Assembly (NCBI RefSeq): GCF_001499905.1
Contig: NZ_LQIS01000020.1
Location: 1 to 59,650, forward strand
Source of the DNA: Mycobacterium sp. GA-1285
GTDB taxonomy: Bacteria > Actinomycetota > Actinomycetes > Mycobacteriales > Mycobacteriaceae
DNA: 59,650 nucleotides
Direction of reading: 5' to 3'
Shown here: in pieces, positions 7,392 to 16,046 of the stretch
Layout of the letters: each line of letters starts with the position of its first letter
How positions within the stretch are numbered: position 1 is the stretch's first letter
Translations under genes and position numbers: made by a program
Notes under the pieces: model-generated
The model's input: only the letters and a program-made list of their open reading frames with translations
What the model was told of the DNA's origin: nothing
The model's database searches: none

Positions 7392-8192
7392 ATGGACGTC
7401 TGGACCAGGAACAACATCAAGATGATCGGCCGCCACAGCGGTCCGACGCTTCTCCTGGCCCACGGATTCGGCTGTGACCAGAACCTGTGGCGGCTCATCG
7501 TCGACAGGCTGCAGTCGGACTTTCGCATCGTGCTGATGGACCACGTCGGCTCGGGGGCCTCGGACCCGAAGGCGTGGGACAACACCAAGTACTCGTCGCT
7601 GGACGGCTACGCCGACGACATCGTCGAAATCCTGCGCGATCTCGACCTGCGCGACGTCATCTTCGTCGGGCACTCGGTGGCGGCGATGCTCGGTGTCCTC
7701 GCAGCCATCAAAGAGCCCGAACGCATCGCCAAACTCGTCATGATCACTCCGTCGCCTCGCTACATCGACGACGACGGCTACCACGGAGGGTTCTCCAGGG
7801 AGGATATTGAGGAGCTTCTGGGATCCCTGGAACTCAACTACCTGGGCTGGTCGCATGCCATGGCCCCGGTGATCATGGGTAATGCGGACCGGCCGGAGTT
7901 GACCGAGGAACTCGAGTCGTCGTTTTGCCGAACCGATCCCGAGTGCGCGCGGGTGTTCGCCCGCGCCACGTTCCTGTCCGACAACCGCGCCGACCTCCCG
8001 CGGGTCTCGGTGCCCACGCTCATCGTGGAGTGCTCCGAGGACGCGATTGCGCCACCATCCGTCGGATCGTATGTGCACCAACATATTCCCGGCAGCCAAC
8101 TGGTGACGCTCGATGCGACGGGGCACTGTCCCCATGTCAGCGATCCGGATGCCACGGCTCAAGCGATCGCCGAGTTCGCTTTCGCGACATGA
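7392..8192 (+). CDS. rsbQ: RsbQ-like alpha/beta hydrolase, energy-stress regulator
   Basis: A 266-residue alpha/beta hydrolase closely resembling Bacillus RsbQ along its length. It has HGFGCDQNLW after strand 3, YSSLDGYADDI, the nucleophile elbow GHSVA (Ser95), Asp217 in ECSEDAIAP and His245 in GHCPH. In Bacillus, RsbQ is needed for the phosphatase RsbP to activate sigma-B during energy or carbon stress and is thought to process or deliver a small hydrophobic ligand. Its stop overlaps the start of the RsbP-like gene (ATGA), so the two are translationally coupled. It is divergent from the SigF-like gene. Related plant receptors (KAI2/D14) share this fold. The role here is inferred from sequence and context. 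Confidence 0.88.
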   Translation: MDVWTRNNIKMIGRHSGPTLLLAHGFGCDQNLWRLIVDRLQSDFRIVLMDHVGSGASDPKAWDNTKYSSLDGYADDIVEILRDLDLRDVIFVGHSVAAMLGVLAAIKEPERIAKLVMITPSPRYIDDDGYHGGFSREDIEELLGSLELNYLGWSHAMAPVIMGNADRPELTEELESSFCRTDPECARVFARATFLSDNRADLPRVSVPTLIVECSEDAIAPPSVGSYVHQHIPGSQLVTLDATGHCPHVSDPDATAQAIAEFAFAT

Positions 8193-9352
8193 CCGAGGTG
8201 GACCTCGACGATCACTGGGAGAACGCGCCCTGCGGCCATGTGATCGCCCACCCGAACGGCCGTATCATTCGCGCCAACGCGACATTGATGAGCTGGCTGG
8301 GCTACGAGCCAAACAGCCTGCACGGCAAGCCGATCACCGACCTTCTGACCGTCGGAGGACGCCTGCACTTCGATACCCATTTTCGGGCGATCCTGCGGAT
8401 GAGCGGAAAACTCGACGGCGTCACGGTGGATTTCTTGACCGCCGACGGCACGCGGCTACCGATATTCCTCACCGCCAACGTGAAGTTCGACGCCGACGGA
8501 AACCCCGAGCTGTTGCGCGTCACGGCGGTCGACGCCAGCGACCGCCGATCGTACGAAAGGGAACTGCTCGCACAGCGCGAACGGGCAGAGACCGAGCGCA
8601 GGCGGGTGCAGGCATTCGCCGAAACCCTGCGCCGCTCACTGCTTCCGCCGCTTCTTGCGCCACCACCGGGATTGGACGCCGCCGCCTACTACCACACCGC
8701 ATCCGACGACGATGTCGGCGGCGACTTCTACGACCTCTTTCCGCTGTCGCGCTCCACGTGGGGATTCTTCCTCGGCGACGTCGCCGGAAAGGGCGTCGAC
8801 GCCGCGGTGGTGGCGGGCCTGACACGATACGTTCTTCGGTCGGCCGCCGTCGCCGACCACGATCCGGTCAAAGCGCTACACGTGCTCAATTCGGTGCTGA
8901 TGCAGGACGTCGACGTCAACCGCAATCGCCTGTGCACGGTGATCGACGGAAACCTCAGCATGAGCGGCGACGGTTTCGACGTGGAACTGGCCAGCGGGGG
9001 GCATCCACCACCGCTGCTTCTCAGCGCCGACGGATCGGCCTACTACGCCGACACTGTCGGTGGTCATGCCGCCGGGATCACCAATGACGCACGGTTCGTC
9101 GCCCACAGATTCCATCTGGCGCCTGGGGACACCATGGTGCTCTACACCGACGGTTTGACCGAGGCGAGCACGGGAGTGGGCCATCAGCGCTACGACGACG
9201 AAGGCGCCTTGCTCGCTTTCCTCGACGCCCGCGCGCCCGCGACCGCCGAGGACATTGTCAACGCCCTCAAGGGGCTCCTCACCAGCTTCGGGCCCGGGGT
9301 CAAAGACGACGCGGCGGTGCTCGCGCTCGGCGTGCCGGCGCACCCGGTGTGA
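8189..9352 (+). CDS. rsbP: RsbP-like PAS-PP2C phosphatase
   Basis: A 387-residue protein. An N-terminal PAS domain (about 8-118, beginning APCGHVIAHPNGRIIRAN) is followed by a charged helical linker (about 120-145, ERAETERRRVQAF). The C-terminal SpoIIE/PP2C phosphatase domain shows the metal ligands in VGGDFYDLF, GDVAGKG, DGLTEA and KDDAAVLAL. Bacillus RsbP has the same architecture and similar length; it dephosphorylates the anti-anti-sigma RsbV to free sigma-B. The start is the ATG overlapping the rsbQ stop. The longer in-frame extension from 7925 is only shadow of rsbQ. No RsbV- or RsbW-like gene is in the window, so the target must be encoded elsewhere. Confidence 0.88.
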   Translation: MTEVDLDDHWENAPCGHVIAHPNGRIIRANATLMSWLGYEPNSLHGKPITDLLTVGGRLHFDTHFRAILRMSGKLDGVTVDFLTADGTRLPIFLTANVKFDADGNPELLRVTAVDASDRRSYERELLAQRERAETERRRVQAFAETLRRSLLPPLLAPPPGLDAAAYYHTASDDDVGGDFYDLFPLSRSTWGFFLGDVAGKGVDAAVVAGLTRYVLRSAAVADHDPVKALHVLNSVLMQDVDVNRNRLCTVIDGNLSMSGDGFDVELASGGHPPPLLLSADGSAYYADTVGGHAAGITNDARFVAHRFHLAPGDTMVLYTDGLTEASTGVGHQRYDDEGALLAFLDARAPATAEDIVNALKGLLTSFGPGVKDDAAVLALGVPAHPV

Positions 9353-9364
9353 CCAGAAGTACAT

Positions 9365-9387
9365 TGCTAGGGCGCAAACTATTAGCA
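9365..9387 (+). promoter_or_regulatory. Possible MarR operator
   Basis: TGCTA (9365-9369) and TAGCA (9383-9387) form an inverted repeat separated by 13 bp in the short AT-richer gap between rsbP and the MarR gene. A second nested pair, TTGC and GCAA, lies inside. Self-regulation through such sites is usual for MarR proteins, but this site is unproven. Confidence 0.35.
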
Positions 9388-9411
9388 CACGATGGAGTCG
9401 TGCCCACCTCA

Positions 9412-9900
9412 ATGCCCGCCCGGGTCGACCCGCTCGCGCTCGAACAGCAGGTGTGCTTCGCGCTGGCGGTCACCAACAGGGCCGTCCTGGCGATATATCG
9501 CCCGCTGCTCGAACCGCTCGGCCTCACCCACCCTCAGTACCTCGTCATGCTGGCACTCTGGGATCACTACAAGACAGCGGGGTCGGGCGAGCCACCCGCC
9601 AAGCCGCTGTCGGTCAAGGACATCGCGGGCGCTCTGCAACTCGACTCTGCGACGCTGTCGCCGATGCTCAAACGCCTCGAGTCACTCGGCTTCATAACCA
9701 GGACACGCAGCGCCGTCGACGAGCGGGCCACCGACGTGCGGCTCACCGGGGAAGGTGTGCAGCTACGGCGCCGGGCGCTGGAGATACCGCCTGCCGTCGT
9801 CGAGCGTCTCGGCGTCGACCTCGCCGAACTCGAAGCCCTTCGCAACGTGTGCAACCGCGTCAACACCGCCGCCCTCGCCGCGGGCGCGCTCGACAACTGA
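9412..9900 (+). CDS. MarR/OhrR-type transcriptional regulator
   Basis: About 162 residues with a winged-helix MarR domain. It contains LTHPQYLVMLALWDH, the recognition-helix region LDSATLSPMLKRLESLGFI and the wing with DERATDVRLT. The Cys in QQVCFALAVTNRA sits where OhrR proteins carry their peroxide-sensing cysteine, which suggests an organic-hydroperoxide or redox sensor. The start is uncertain: ATG at 9412 begins the conserved part, with GTG at 9400 or 9349 as alternatives, the last overlapping the rsbP stop. A DUF5313 gene follows 17 bp downstream. No ohr peroxidase gene is visible nearby. Confidence 0.82.
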   Translation: MPARVDPLALEQQVCFALAVTNRAVLAIYRPLLEPLGLTHPQYLVMLALWDHYKTAGSGEPPAKPLSVKDIAGALQLDSATLSPMLKRLESLGFITRTRSAVDERATDVRLTGEGVQLRRRALEIPPAVVERLGVDLAELEALRNVCNRVNTAALAAGALDN

Positions 9901-9917
9901 CAACGCAAGGAGGATTC

Positions 9918-10334
9918 GTGGCTGCCGCCCGTCCCAACATCGTTCAATACATCACCTATTCGTATGGACGCCGGCTTCCGGACTCCATGCGTGAGTGGGT
10001 GGCACGTGACCTGGCCGGCCCGGGTGCGCTTCGCCGCCACATGATTCGGATGGCGATCCCCCCTCTTTTCGTGTTGGCGCCGTTCTGGTTGCTTCCGGCA
10101 TCGCTCTACGTACACCTGGAAATGACTGCGCCGGTCTACATTTGGGCGATCCTCATGGCACTGGCGCTCAACAAGATCTGGCGTCGGCACCGTCTCACCC
10201 AGCACGGGCTCGACCAGAACCTGGTCGACGAGATCAAGCGCAAGAAGGACGCGCGGATGCACGAGGACTACATCCGCCGCTTCGGTCCCCGACCCGAAGA
10301 GGCGCGCTGGCAGCAGAACAGCAGCCCCTTCTAG
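9918..10334 (+). CDS. DUF5313 membrane protein
   Basis: 138 residues starting at GTG with an excellent ribosome site (AAGGAGG, 9907-9913). The N-terminal motif RPNIVQYITYSYGRRLPDSM is followed by two hydrophobic segments (about 45-90, including PPLFVLAPFWLLPASLYV) and a basic cytoplasmic tail with KRKKDARMHEDYIRRFG. The pattern is that of the actinobacterial DUF5313 family, of unknown function. It probably forms an operon with the MarR regulator 17 bp upstream. Confidence 0.8.
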   Translation: MAAARPNIVQYITYSYGRRLPDSMREWVARDLAGPGALRRHMIRMAIPPLFVLAPFWLLPASLYVHLEMTAPVYIWAILMALALNKIWRRHRLTQHGLDQNLVDEIKRKKDARMHEDYIRRFGPRPEEARWQQNSSPF

Positions 10335-10348
10335 CCGCTCCCACCCAC

Positions 10349-11561
10349 CTACGACAACAGCGTCTGGCCCAGGTAGCCATCCGATTCGACTCCCGGCAGG
10401 ATCGCGAACGTCGCCGACCCGATCGTCGTGATCCACTCGTTCAGCGCATCCGCCGTAGCGAGCCGCCGCTGCACCGGCGTGAACTGCACAGCCGGATCAC
10501 GTTGGTAGGCAGCGAAAATGAGCCCACTCTCGGTGGTGCGCCCGGGGAGTGGCGGATCGTCGTAGTTGTAGGGCCTGCGAAGGAATCGTTCGTCGTCGCG
10601 GTGCGGCCGGGCCAGCGCGATGTGTGCGTTCGGCGGGATCACCGGTATGCCGTCTTCGGCCGCATCGAAGTCGGGCGCGTCGTCTTCCCGCCTCCCGGTC
10701 AACGGGGCGCCGCTGTCGAGACGACGGCCCACGCTGAGTTCCTTGCTGGTCCGGTCGAGTTCGTCCCAGGTGTCCATCTCGGCGCGGATACGGCGCAGCA
10801 CCAGCGTGGTACCGCCGGCGAACCACGGCTGATCGGCACCGTGGTCCCAAACGTGTCGATCGAAGCCGGCCTCGTCGACGATGTTGGCGGTCCCGTCGAT
10901 CTGGCCCATCAGATTTCGCATGCCACCGCCTCTGCCCGTGCCAGCTGCGTTCCGAAACCCCCTCTGCCGCCAACGCTGCCGCGTCATCGCAAGCACATTC
11001 TTCAGCAACACCCGGCTGGTGTGCGCGACGGTGACCGGGTCGTCGGCGCAGATCTGCAGCAGTAGGTCACCGCCGCACCACTGCGGCTCGAGCCGGTCGG
11101 TGCAAAGGTCGGCGGCTCGGCCACCGCCCGTGGGCGCCGATGCCCGAGGCCGATCCGCTCGAACACGCCCGGTCCGACACCGACGGTGACGGTGAGCCTG
11201 GCCGGCCGTTGCGCCAGTTCGGGTTCGGTGTCGGCCAGCGCGGGTGTGCCTTGAGTCAATCGCTCGGCGTCCGACGTCCACAGCTTGAGTACGGCCGCCA
11301 ACGTCTCCCGAAGATTGCGATGAGGCTGCGGTAAAAGGTCGAGTGCGACGAACAACGCGTGGGCCTGTGGCGGGGTCGCGACACCCGCCTGATGCTTGCC
11401 GTGGAACGGTTCGACGGCACGGTCGACGGCGTCGGCGCTGACGGCAGACCGGGCGATCCCGCTGTGGGTCAGCGTCGCCCCCGCTGCCACGGCGACTGCG
11501 CTCCCGCGAGAAGCCGTCGCCGGTTGAGCCCAATCCGACCGTCCGGCACTCCCTCACCCAT
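10349..11561 (-). pseudogene. Dyp-type peroxidase (EfeB-like), broken by two frameshifts
   Basis: Family features are spread over three frames. Frame 1 (ATG at 11561) gives a Tat-type start with NRRRLLAGA. Near 11505 the reading must move to the frame of AVAVAAGATLTHSGIARS, AVEPFHGKHQAG, TPPQAHALFVALDL and LTVTVGVGPGVFERIGL. Near 11104 it must move again to DRLEPQWCGGDLLLQICADDP, the heme-ligand region GFRNAAGTGRGG...MRNLMGQIDGTAN, and GLIFAAYQRD. Each switch is explained by one missing base. Intact Dyp/EfeB proteins are secreted heme peroxidases of about 400 residues. The gene is either a recent pseudogene or the sequence has two 1-base deletions. The 5' end overlaps the PCu(A)C gene by 8 bp. 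Confidence 0.8.
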
Positions 11562-11952
11562 GGTCATGGTGCGGCGCCGGACCGCCTGCGGACGGCTCGT
11601 AATCCTCGTTAGCACCGGCGAAGTCGCGCACCTGGGCGGTGACCGGCAGCGTCGACCCGTCGTCGAACTCGACGGTGAGTGTCACCTCGGAACCGGTCAG
11701 CAGGGGCTCTTTGAGATCCATCAGCATCAGGTGATCACCGCCGGGCGCCAAGGCATGTGAACCGCCGGCAGGGATCACCAAACCCCCCTCCTTGGGACGC
11801 ATCGTCCTGGTGCCCGCGTCGGCCGCGACCTCGTGCACCTCGACCCGTCCGGCCACGTCCGAGCGTGCCGCGACGATGCGGGCGTCGTGGTGTCCAGCGT
11901 TGGTGAGCACAGCGACGAGGAGCACAATCGCGCGAGAAATCCTGTCAGACAC
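11554..11952 (-). CDS. Shortened PCu(A)C-type copper chaperone
   Basis: 132 residues from a GTG with AAGGAGG upstream, overlapping the PepSY stop. The C-terminal PCu(A)C core is clear: VEVHEV, then TRTMRP, then SHALAPGGDHLMLMDL, giving the His/Met copper-binding set, and a His-rich end (PHHDHG). Family members usually have a full signal peptide and an N-terminal strand region before LTNAG. Here a hydrophobic stretch (AIVLLVAVL) joins LTNAGHHDAR directly, so several tens of residues seem to be missing. It may still be exported or membrane-held. Neighbours (peroxidase, PepSY, His membrane protein) suggest a copper or redox role. Confidence 0.75.
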   Translation of the reverse strand: MSDRISRAIVLLVAVLTNAGHHDARIVAARSDVAGRVEVHEVAADAGTRTMRPKEGGLVIPAGGSHALAPGGDHLMLMDLKEPLLTGSEVTLTVEFDDGSTLPVTAQVRDFAGANEDYEPSAGGPAPHHDHG

Positions 11953-13360
11953 GAGTTTTCGCCTCCTTCGCCGCACTCCGATTCTTGACCGCGGCGACGA
12001 TGAGATCGACGACGACGAATGCGGCCAGGCTGAGTCCGAACAACGGCAACGCCCAGCCCAGCGCCACCGCGCCGGCGACCAGCAACGCGATCACCCCTGG
12101 GTGCAGCCCGCGCAGGGCGCCTCGCAACGGGGGGCGGCCGGTCGCCCATGCCGACCCCTTCGTCGGCCGCCGTTGCCACCACATGAGGTAGCCGCGGGCG
12201 ATGATCGTGATCAGCCCGATTGCGGTGAGCGCCAACACAATCTGGTTCGCAACTCCGAACAGCACACCCATGTGCGCGTCGATCGCCCAGTTGGTGAGTT
12301 TGGCCAGGAACGGCCAGTCGGCCTGATCCACCCGGTCGGTGATCGTTCCGGAATCGGGGTCCACCGAGACCGCATCGTATCGAGTGGGCCAGTCGCGTTT
12401 GTTCTCCGCGACTTTCCAGCCTCGGCCGTCGCCACCGGGTGGGTACATCCACATCGGGCCGGACAGGCCCGCTGCGAGGGCCGCGCTGAGCGCCGTATCC
12501 GCACCCCACAGCAACCCGTCACCACCCACAGCGGACGGCCCACCGTGCTGGTGTCCGCCCGAGGCGTCGGCTTGCGACGTCCGAACCACTGCGGTGTCCA
12601 CCGACGGTTCTGCGGTGTTCAGTCTTTCCTGCAGCAGATCGACCGTCTCACCGCCGTACCGCGACCAGGTGATGCCGGTGACCGCCAGCCCGAGTAGCGC
12701 AACGATGATCCAAACGCCCACCGCGCCATGCCAGGACAGGGTGCGGCGCCTATCCGTCTTGTCACGATCGGGAAGCGCGATGCGACGCAGTTTCCTGGTG
12801 TCACGGCGGTGCAGGTACCACAGCGCGAGACCGGCCAGCGCGATCACCCACAACCAACTCGCCGCGAGCTCGCTGTAGTTTCGGCCCACCGCACCGAGAT
12901 GCAGGTTGCGGTGCAGCTCGTCGAACCACGCGCGGACCGGCAGCCACTGCCCGTACGTGGTCAGCGCGCCACGGATCTCACCGCTGTACGGGTCGACGAA
13001 CACCGTCCTCGCATAGTCGGGCGGCACGTCGTCGACGGCGAGCGTGACGCGCGTGGTCTCATCGAGGGCGGCGGGGGGGCCGATGCGCTCCACCACCCCT
13101 TCGGGGTACGCGGCACGCACTGCGCGCAACTGTTCGGCGATCGGTAGTCGGTGCTCCCCCACGTGGTCGACGGTGACCTTCTCGCGGTAGACCGCATCGT
13201 CGATCTGGGGAATGACCGCATACAACAAACCGGTGACGGCGGCGATCAGGATGAAGGGGCCGACGAAAACGCCGGCATAGAAATGCAATCGAAGGAGTAG
13301 TGGACGCATGCCGCGCGCACGCTGACGCGCGGGCATGCCGAGGGTTGGGGTCGCTGTCAT
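11945..13360 (-). CDS. PepSY-associated membrane protein
   Basis: 471 residues with about four TM segments (first: LHFYAGVFVGPFILIAAVTGLLYAV). A PepSY domain follows TM1 (VTVDHVGEHRLPIAEQLRAV, VFVDPYSGEIRGAL). A second periplasmic region carries DAVSVDPDSGTITDRVD before WAIDAHMGVLFGVANQIVLA. PepSY-TM proteins of this kind (PiuB/DUF2271-like) occur with siderophore, heme and copper genes, and some act as ferric reductases. The start at MTATPTLG is favoured over the longer frame from 13396. The gene overlaps the PCu(A)C gene, so the two are probably co-transcribed. Confidence 0.85.
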   Translation of the reverse strand: MTATPTLGMPARQRARGMRPLLLRLHFYAGVFVGPFILIAAVTGLLYAVIPQIDDAVYREKVTVDHVGEHRLPIAEQLRAVRAAYPEGVVERIGPPAALDETTRVTLAVDDVPPDYARTVFVDPYSGEIRGALTTYGQWLPVRAWFDELHRNLHLGAVGRNYSELAASWLWVIALAGLALWYLHRRDTRKLRRIALPDRDKTDRRRTLSWHGAVGVWIIVALLGLAVTGITWSRYGGETVDLLQERLNTAEPSVDTAVVRTSQADASGGHQHGGPSAVGGDGLLWGADTALSAALAAGLSGPMWMYPPGGDGRGWKVAENKRDWPTRYDAVSVDPDSGTITDRVDQADWPFLAKLTNWAIDAHMGVLFGVANQIVLALTAIGLITIIARGYLMWWQRRPTKGSAWATGRPPLRGALRGLHPGVIALLVAGAVALGWALPLFGLSLAAFVVVDLIVAAVKNRSAAKEAKTRV

Positions 13361-13480
13361 GAATGGCAAGCCTTCAGCCGGCGGCCCGGCGAGCACACTC
13401 GACGAGCCGGATGTTGAGGTGACGGGGTACGTCGCAAAGCCGCGACAATCATCGCGGCCGCTATGGATGCGCGGCGGTGG

Positions 13481-14029
13481 CTAAGCCGCCGTTGCCAGCC
13501 TCAGCGGCGGAGCGCGCATGCCGAGCCCGTAACTGATCAGGACAGACTCGGCGACAACGGTTTTGACCGCGCGGTGTACCCGCCGCACGCGGGGACGCAG
13601 ACCGGACGTGGCGAAGATCCGCAGCCACTGCAGCACGGATACACAGACCACATAGAGGTATTCGACGGCTGCGATCGCCGCTCCCAGTACGACCGCGGCG
13701 CCGACGTGGGCCGCGGTCATCGCGGGCGTCAGCCCCAGCGCAGCCGCCGAGTGGACATGCCCGCCGGCGACGACGAACGACAGGTGACCGAGGAGTTGCG
13801 CGAGGCTCAGGGCGCCGACAGCGCCGAGCACCCGCGCGTGACGACCCTCCAGCGCCGGCCGCGCGACCACGGCTCCCACGGTCGCGCACACGAGCATCGC
13901 GACGATCAGCGCCGATCCCCCGGGGAGCCGACCGCCTGCGAACGTGTGCGCGGTCGCGGTCAAGACGGCAGAACACGCACCGACCAGACACCCGCGCACC
14001 CATCGCGCGCGCGACTTCGGCGTGTTCAC
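13481..14029 (-). CDS. Small membrane protein next to the copper/PepSY cluster
   Basis: 182 residues with four to five hydrophobic segments (GCLVGACSAVLTATAH, SALIVAMLVCATVGAVV, GALSLAQLLGHLSF, AAHVGAAVVLGAAIAAVEYLYVVCVSVLQWL). The intramembrane or loop histidines in GHLSFVVAGGHVHS could bind metal. The basic C-terminal tail is probably cytoplasmic. No named family is recognised. Its position before the PepSY and PCu(A)C genes on the same strand suggests a joint role in metal handling. Confidence 0.75.
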   Translation of the reverse strand: MNTPKSRARWVRGCLVGACSAVLTATAHTFAGGRLPGGSALIVAMLVCATVGAVVARPALEGRHARVLGAVGALSLAQLLGHLSFVVAGGHVHSAAALGLTPAMTAAHVGAAVVLGAAIAAVEYLYVVCVSVLQWLRIFATSGLRPRVRRVHRAVKTVVAESVLISYGLGMRAPPLRLATAA

Positions 14030-14059
14030 CCGTGGAACTCTACAGTCGGCGCTACCGCG

Positions 14060-14869
14060 TCACCCCAGCGGAGCGGGCGCGGGCGCCACCAACGGGGCCG
14101 GCGCCGGTGCGGGCGCGGGCGGGGGCGCCGGTGCAGGCTCGAGACGCGCCACCGCGTAGGCCGCACCCTCGGCGGGCATCCCGTTCACCATGTACGAGTT
14201 GTGCGCGAAGCTCGGAAGACCGATGGGAGCGCCGTTGCAAATCGTGTCGCCCTCGGCGCACAGGCTCAACGTCTTGTCTTGATAGGACGGTCCGACGACG
14301 ATCGCGGGTGCGCCTGCATCGGTCAGGAACTGATCCGAGGGCCGGCCGAACAGCACGACAGCGGCGACGTGGTCGCCGATCTCCTCCGACATCGGCTCGG
14401 GGATGAACCCGCGGTATTCAGCGGGGATCTCCTCGGGGATCTCCGCGGAGGTCACATACCCGGCCACCGCGGCGCCCTGCGAGAACCCGCCCAGCACGAT
14501 GTCCGTATCGGGGCACGTCGCTGCCGTCGACTGGACTTTCTGTCCCGCATCGCGGATCCCGTCGACGACGGTGCGCGCGAACTGGATGCGGTCGCCGAAG
14601 TCGCCGCTGGCCAGGTAGTTGACCGGATAGACGTCGATCGATCGTGGGCCGGCCTGCGCGCGCAGCTGGTCGACGAATGCCTGCCCGACTCCGCCGACAC
14701 CGACCGGCTCGCCGGTCCCGCGTGCGAACACCACCTGCACGTCCGGACATCCGGGTGGCGGGGGTGGAGGCGGCAGCGGTTGCGCCGCTGCCAGGGGAAT
14801 CGGTCCGGCGAGCAACGCAGCCACCGGCGCTACAAGACCCAGCATCCGAGCGATTCGACGAGCGCCCAT
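14060..14869 (-). CDS. Secreted cutinase-family serine esterase
   Basis: 269 residues. An N-terminal signal peptide (to about AAAQ30) is followed by a polyproline stretch and the cutinase domain beginning GCPDVQVVFARGTGEP. The catalytic residues are Ser130 in GGFSQGA, Asp208 in EGDTIC and His223 in FAHNSYM, with paired cysteines as in mycobacterial cutinase-like proteins (Culp), which hydrolyse esters and phospholipids outside the cell. The tail is Ala-Pro rich. The start ATG has AGGAG upstream; an earlier in-frame start at 14941 would put 24 polar residues before the signal peptide. Confidence 0.92.
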   Translation of the reverse strand: MGARRIARMLGLVAPVAALLAGPIPLAAAQPLPPPPPPPGCPDVQVVFARGTGEPVGVGGVGQAFVDQLRAQAGPRSIDVYPVNYLASGDFGDRIQFARTVVDGIRDAGQKVQSTAATCPDTDIVLGGFSQGAAVAGYVTSAEIPEEIPAEYRGFIPEPMSEEIGDHVAAVVLFGRPSDQFLTDAGAPAIVVGPSYQDKTLSLCAEGDTICNGAPIGLPSFAHNSYMVNGMPAEGAAYAVARLEPAPAPPPAPAPAPAPLVAPAPAPLG

Positions 14870-14944
14870 ACCACCACTCCTATGTGTGTCTGCCGATTCT
14901 GACGTTCGCGTCATACCCGCTTTGATTCCCGGCCAACCCACGCT

Positions 14945-15979
14945 TCACGACGGAATTTTCCCGCCACCTGGATCACTGATCTTGACCAACATCTTGCCGA
15001 TGTTGGCGCCGGTGAACAGGCCGTTCATGGCGTCGACGCACGATTCGATGCCCTCGAAGATCGTCTGGCGATGCACCAGACGCCCCTCGTCCGCCCACCG
15101 GCGCAGTGGCCCGAATGCCTCTTCGAACCGGCCCCACTCGTCGAGCGCGTTGAATCCCTGCATCAGCGCGGTCTTCGACAGCAGGTTGACATAATTGGCC
15201 GGACCGGGATGTTCACCGGTCAGGTAGCTCGAGATGACACCGCACAACACCACCCGCGCCTTATGAGCCAGACGGCCGAGCACCGCGTCGAGGATCGGCC
15301 CGCCGACATTGTCGAAATACACGTCGACACCCTTCGGGCAGTGCTCCTTCAGCGCCGCGGGCAGGTTGCCTTGCCGATAGTCGATGCACGCGTCGAACCC
15401 GAAATCCTCCACGACCGCGCGGCACTTCTCCGGTCCGCCCGCGATGCCGACCACCCGGGCCCCGGCGATCTTGGCGATCTGACCGGCGACCGAACCCGTG
15501 GCGCCCGCCGCCGCCGAGACCACCACGGTCTCCCTCGGCTGCGGCTTGCCGATCCCGACCATTCCGAAATAGGCGGTCGCGCCGGTCGGGCCGTACACCG
15601 ACATCACCGCGAGCTGGTCAACGTCGGGACCGGGCACCGGCGTGGTGAAGATGTCGTCGCGGCTGATCACGTACTCCTGGAACCCGGTCAACGTCGTCAC
15701 GACGTCGCCGACGGAATACGCGTCGCATCGCGATGCCACGACCTCACCGATGCCGGCCGCGCGAATGACCTCCCCCAGCTGCACAGGAGGCAGATAACCC
15801 GGCTGGTCGTTCAACCAGGTGCGGGCTGCGGCATCGATGCCGATGTAGGTCGTGCGCACCAACGCCTCACCGTCGGCGGGCTCCGGGGCGGGGGCGGTGA
15901 TCAACTCGGTGTCGGCGGGCTGGACCAGACCGACGGGTCTGCGGCGCAGCACAATCTGGCGATTCATCAGCTCGGCCAC
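14945..15979 (-). CDS. MDR-family NADP-dependent oxidoreductase
   Basis: 344 residues, zinc-free medium-chain dehydrogenase/reductase of the leukotriene/curcumin-reductase (PTGR) type. The N-terminal GroES-like fold is followed by the Rossmann motif in SAAAGATGSVAGQIAKIAGA, VYFDNVGG and a C-terminal NIGKMLVKI. Such enzymes reduce alpha,beta-unsaturated carbonyls with NADPH. The GTG at 15979 is assumed; an ATG four codons in is the alternative. The gene stands alone between cutinase and the divergent flavin oxidoreductase. Confidence 0.88.
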   Translation of the reverse strand: MAELMNRQIVLRRRPVGLVQPADTELITAPAPEPADGEALVRTTYIGIDAAARTWLNDQPGYLPPVQLGEVIRAAGIGEVVASRCDAYSVGDVVTTLTGFQEYVISRDDIFTTPVPGPDVDQLAVMSVYGPTGATAYFGMVGIGKPQPRETVVVSAAAGATGSVAGQIAKIAGARVVGIAGGPEKCRAVVEDFGFDACIDYRQGNLPAALKEHCPKGVDVYFDNVGGPILDAVLGRLAHKARVVLCGVISSYLTGEHPGPANYVNLLSKTALMQGFNALDEWGRFEEAFGPLRRWADEGRLVHRQTIFEGIESCVDAMNGLFTGANIGKMLVKISDPGGGKIPS

Positions 15980-16046
15980 GAGGCGAACCTACCGCCGGCG
16001 GCTGACGTTCACGTAAGAGCGGTGAAGAACGGGTACGCGGTGACTT

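Noticed and set aside
10349..11561. Programmed frameshifting in the Dyp peroxidase gene
   Set aside because: Two separate shifts, neither at a slippery heptamer or beside an obvious stimulator; mutation or sequencing error is simpler.
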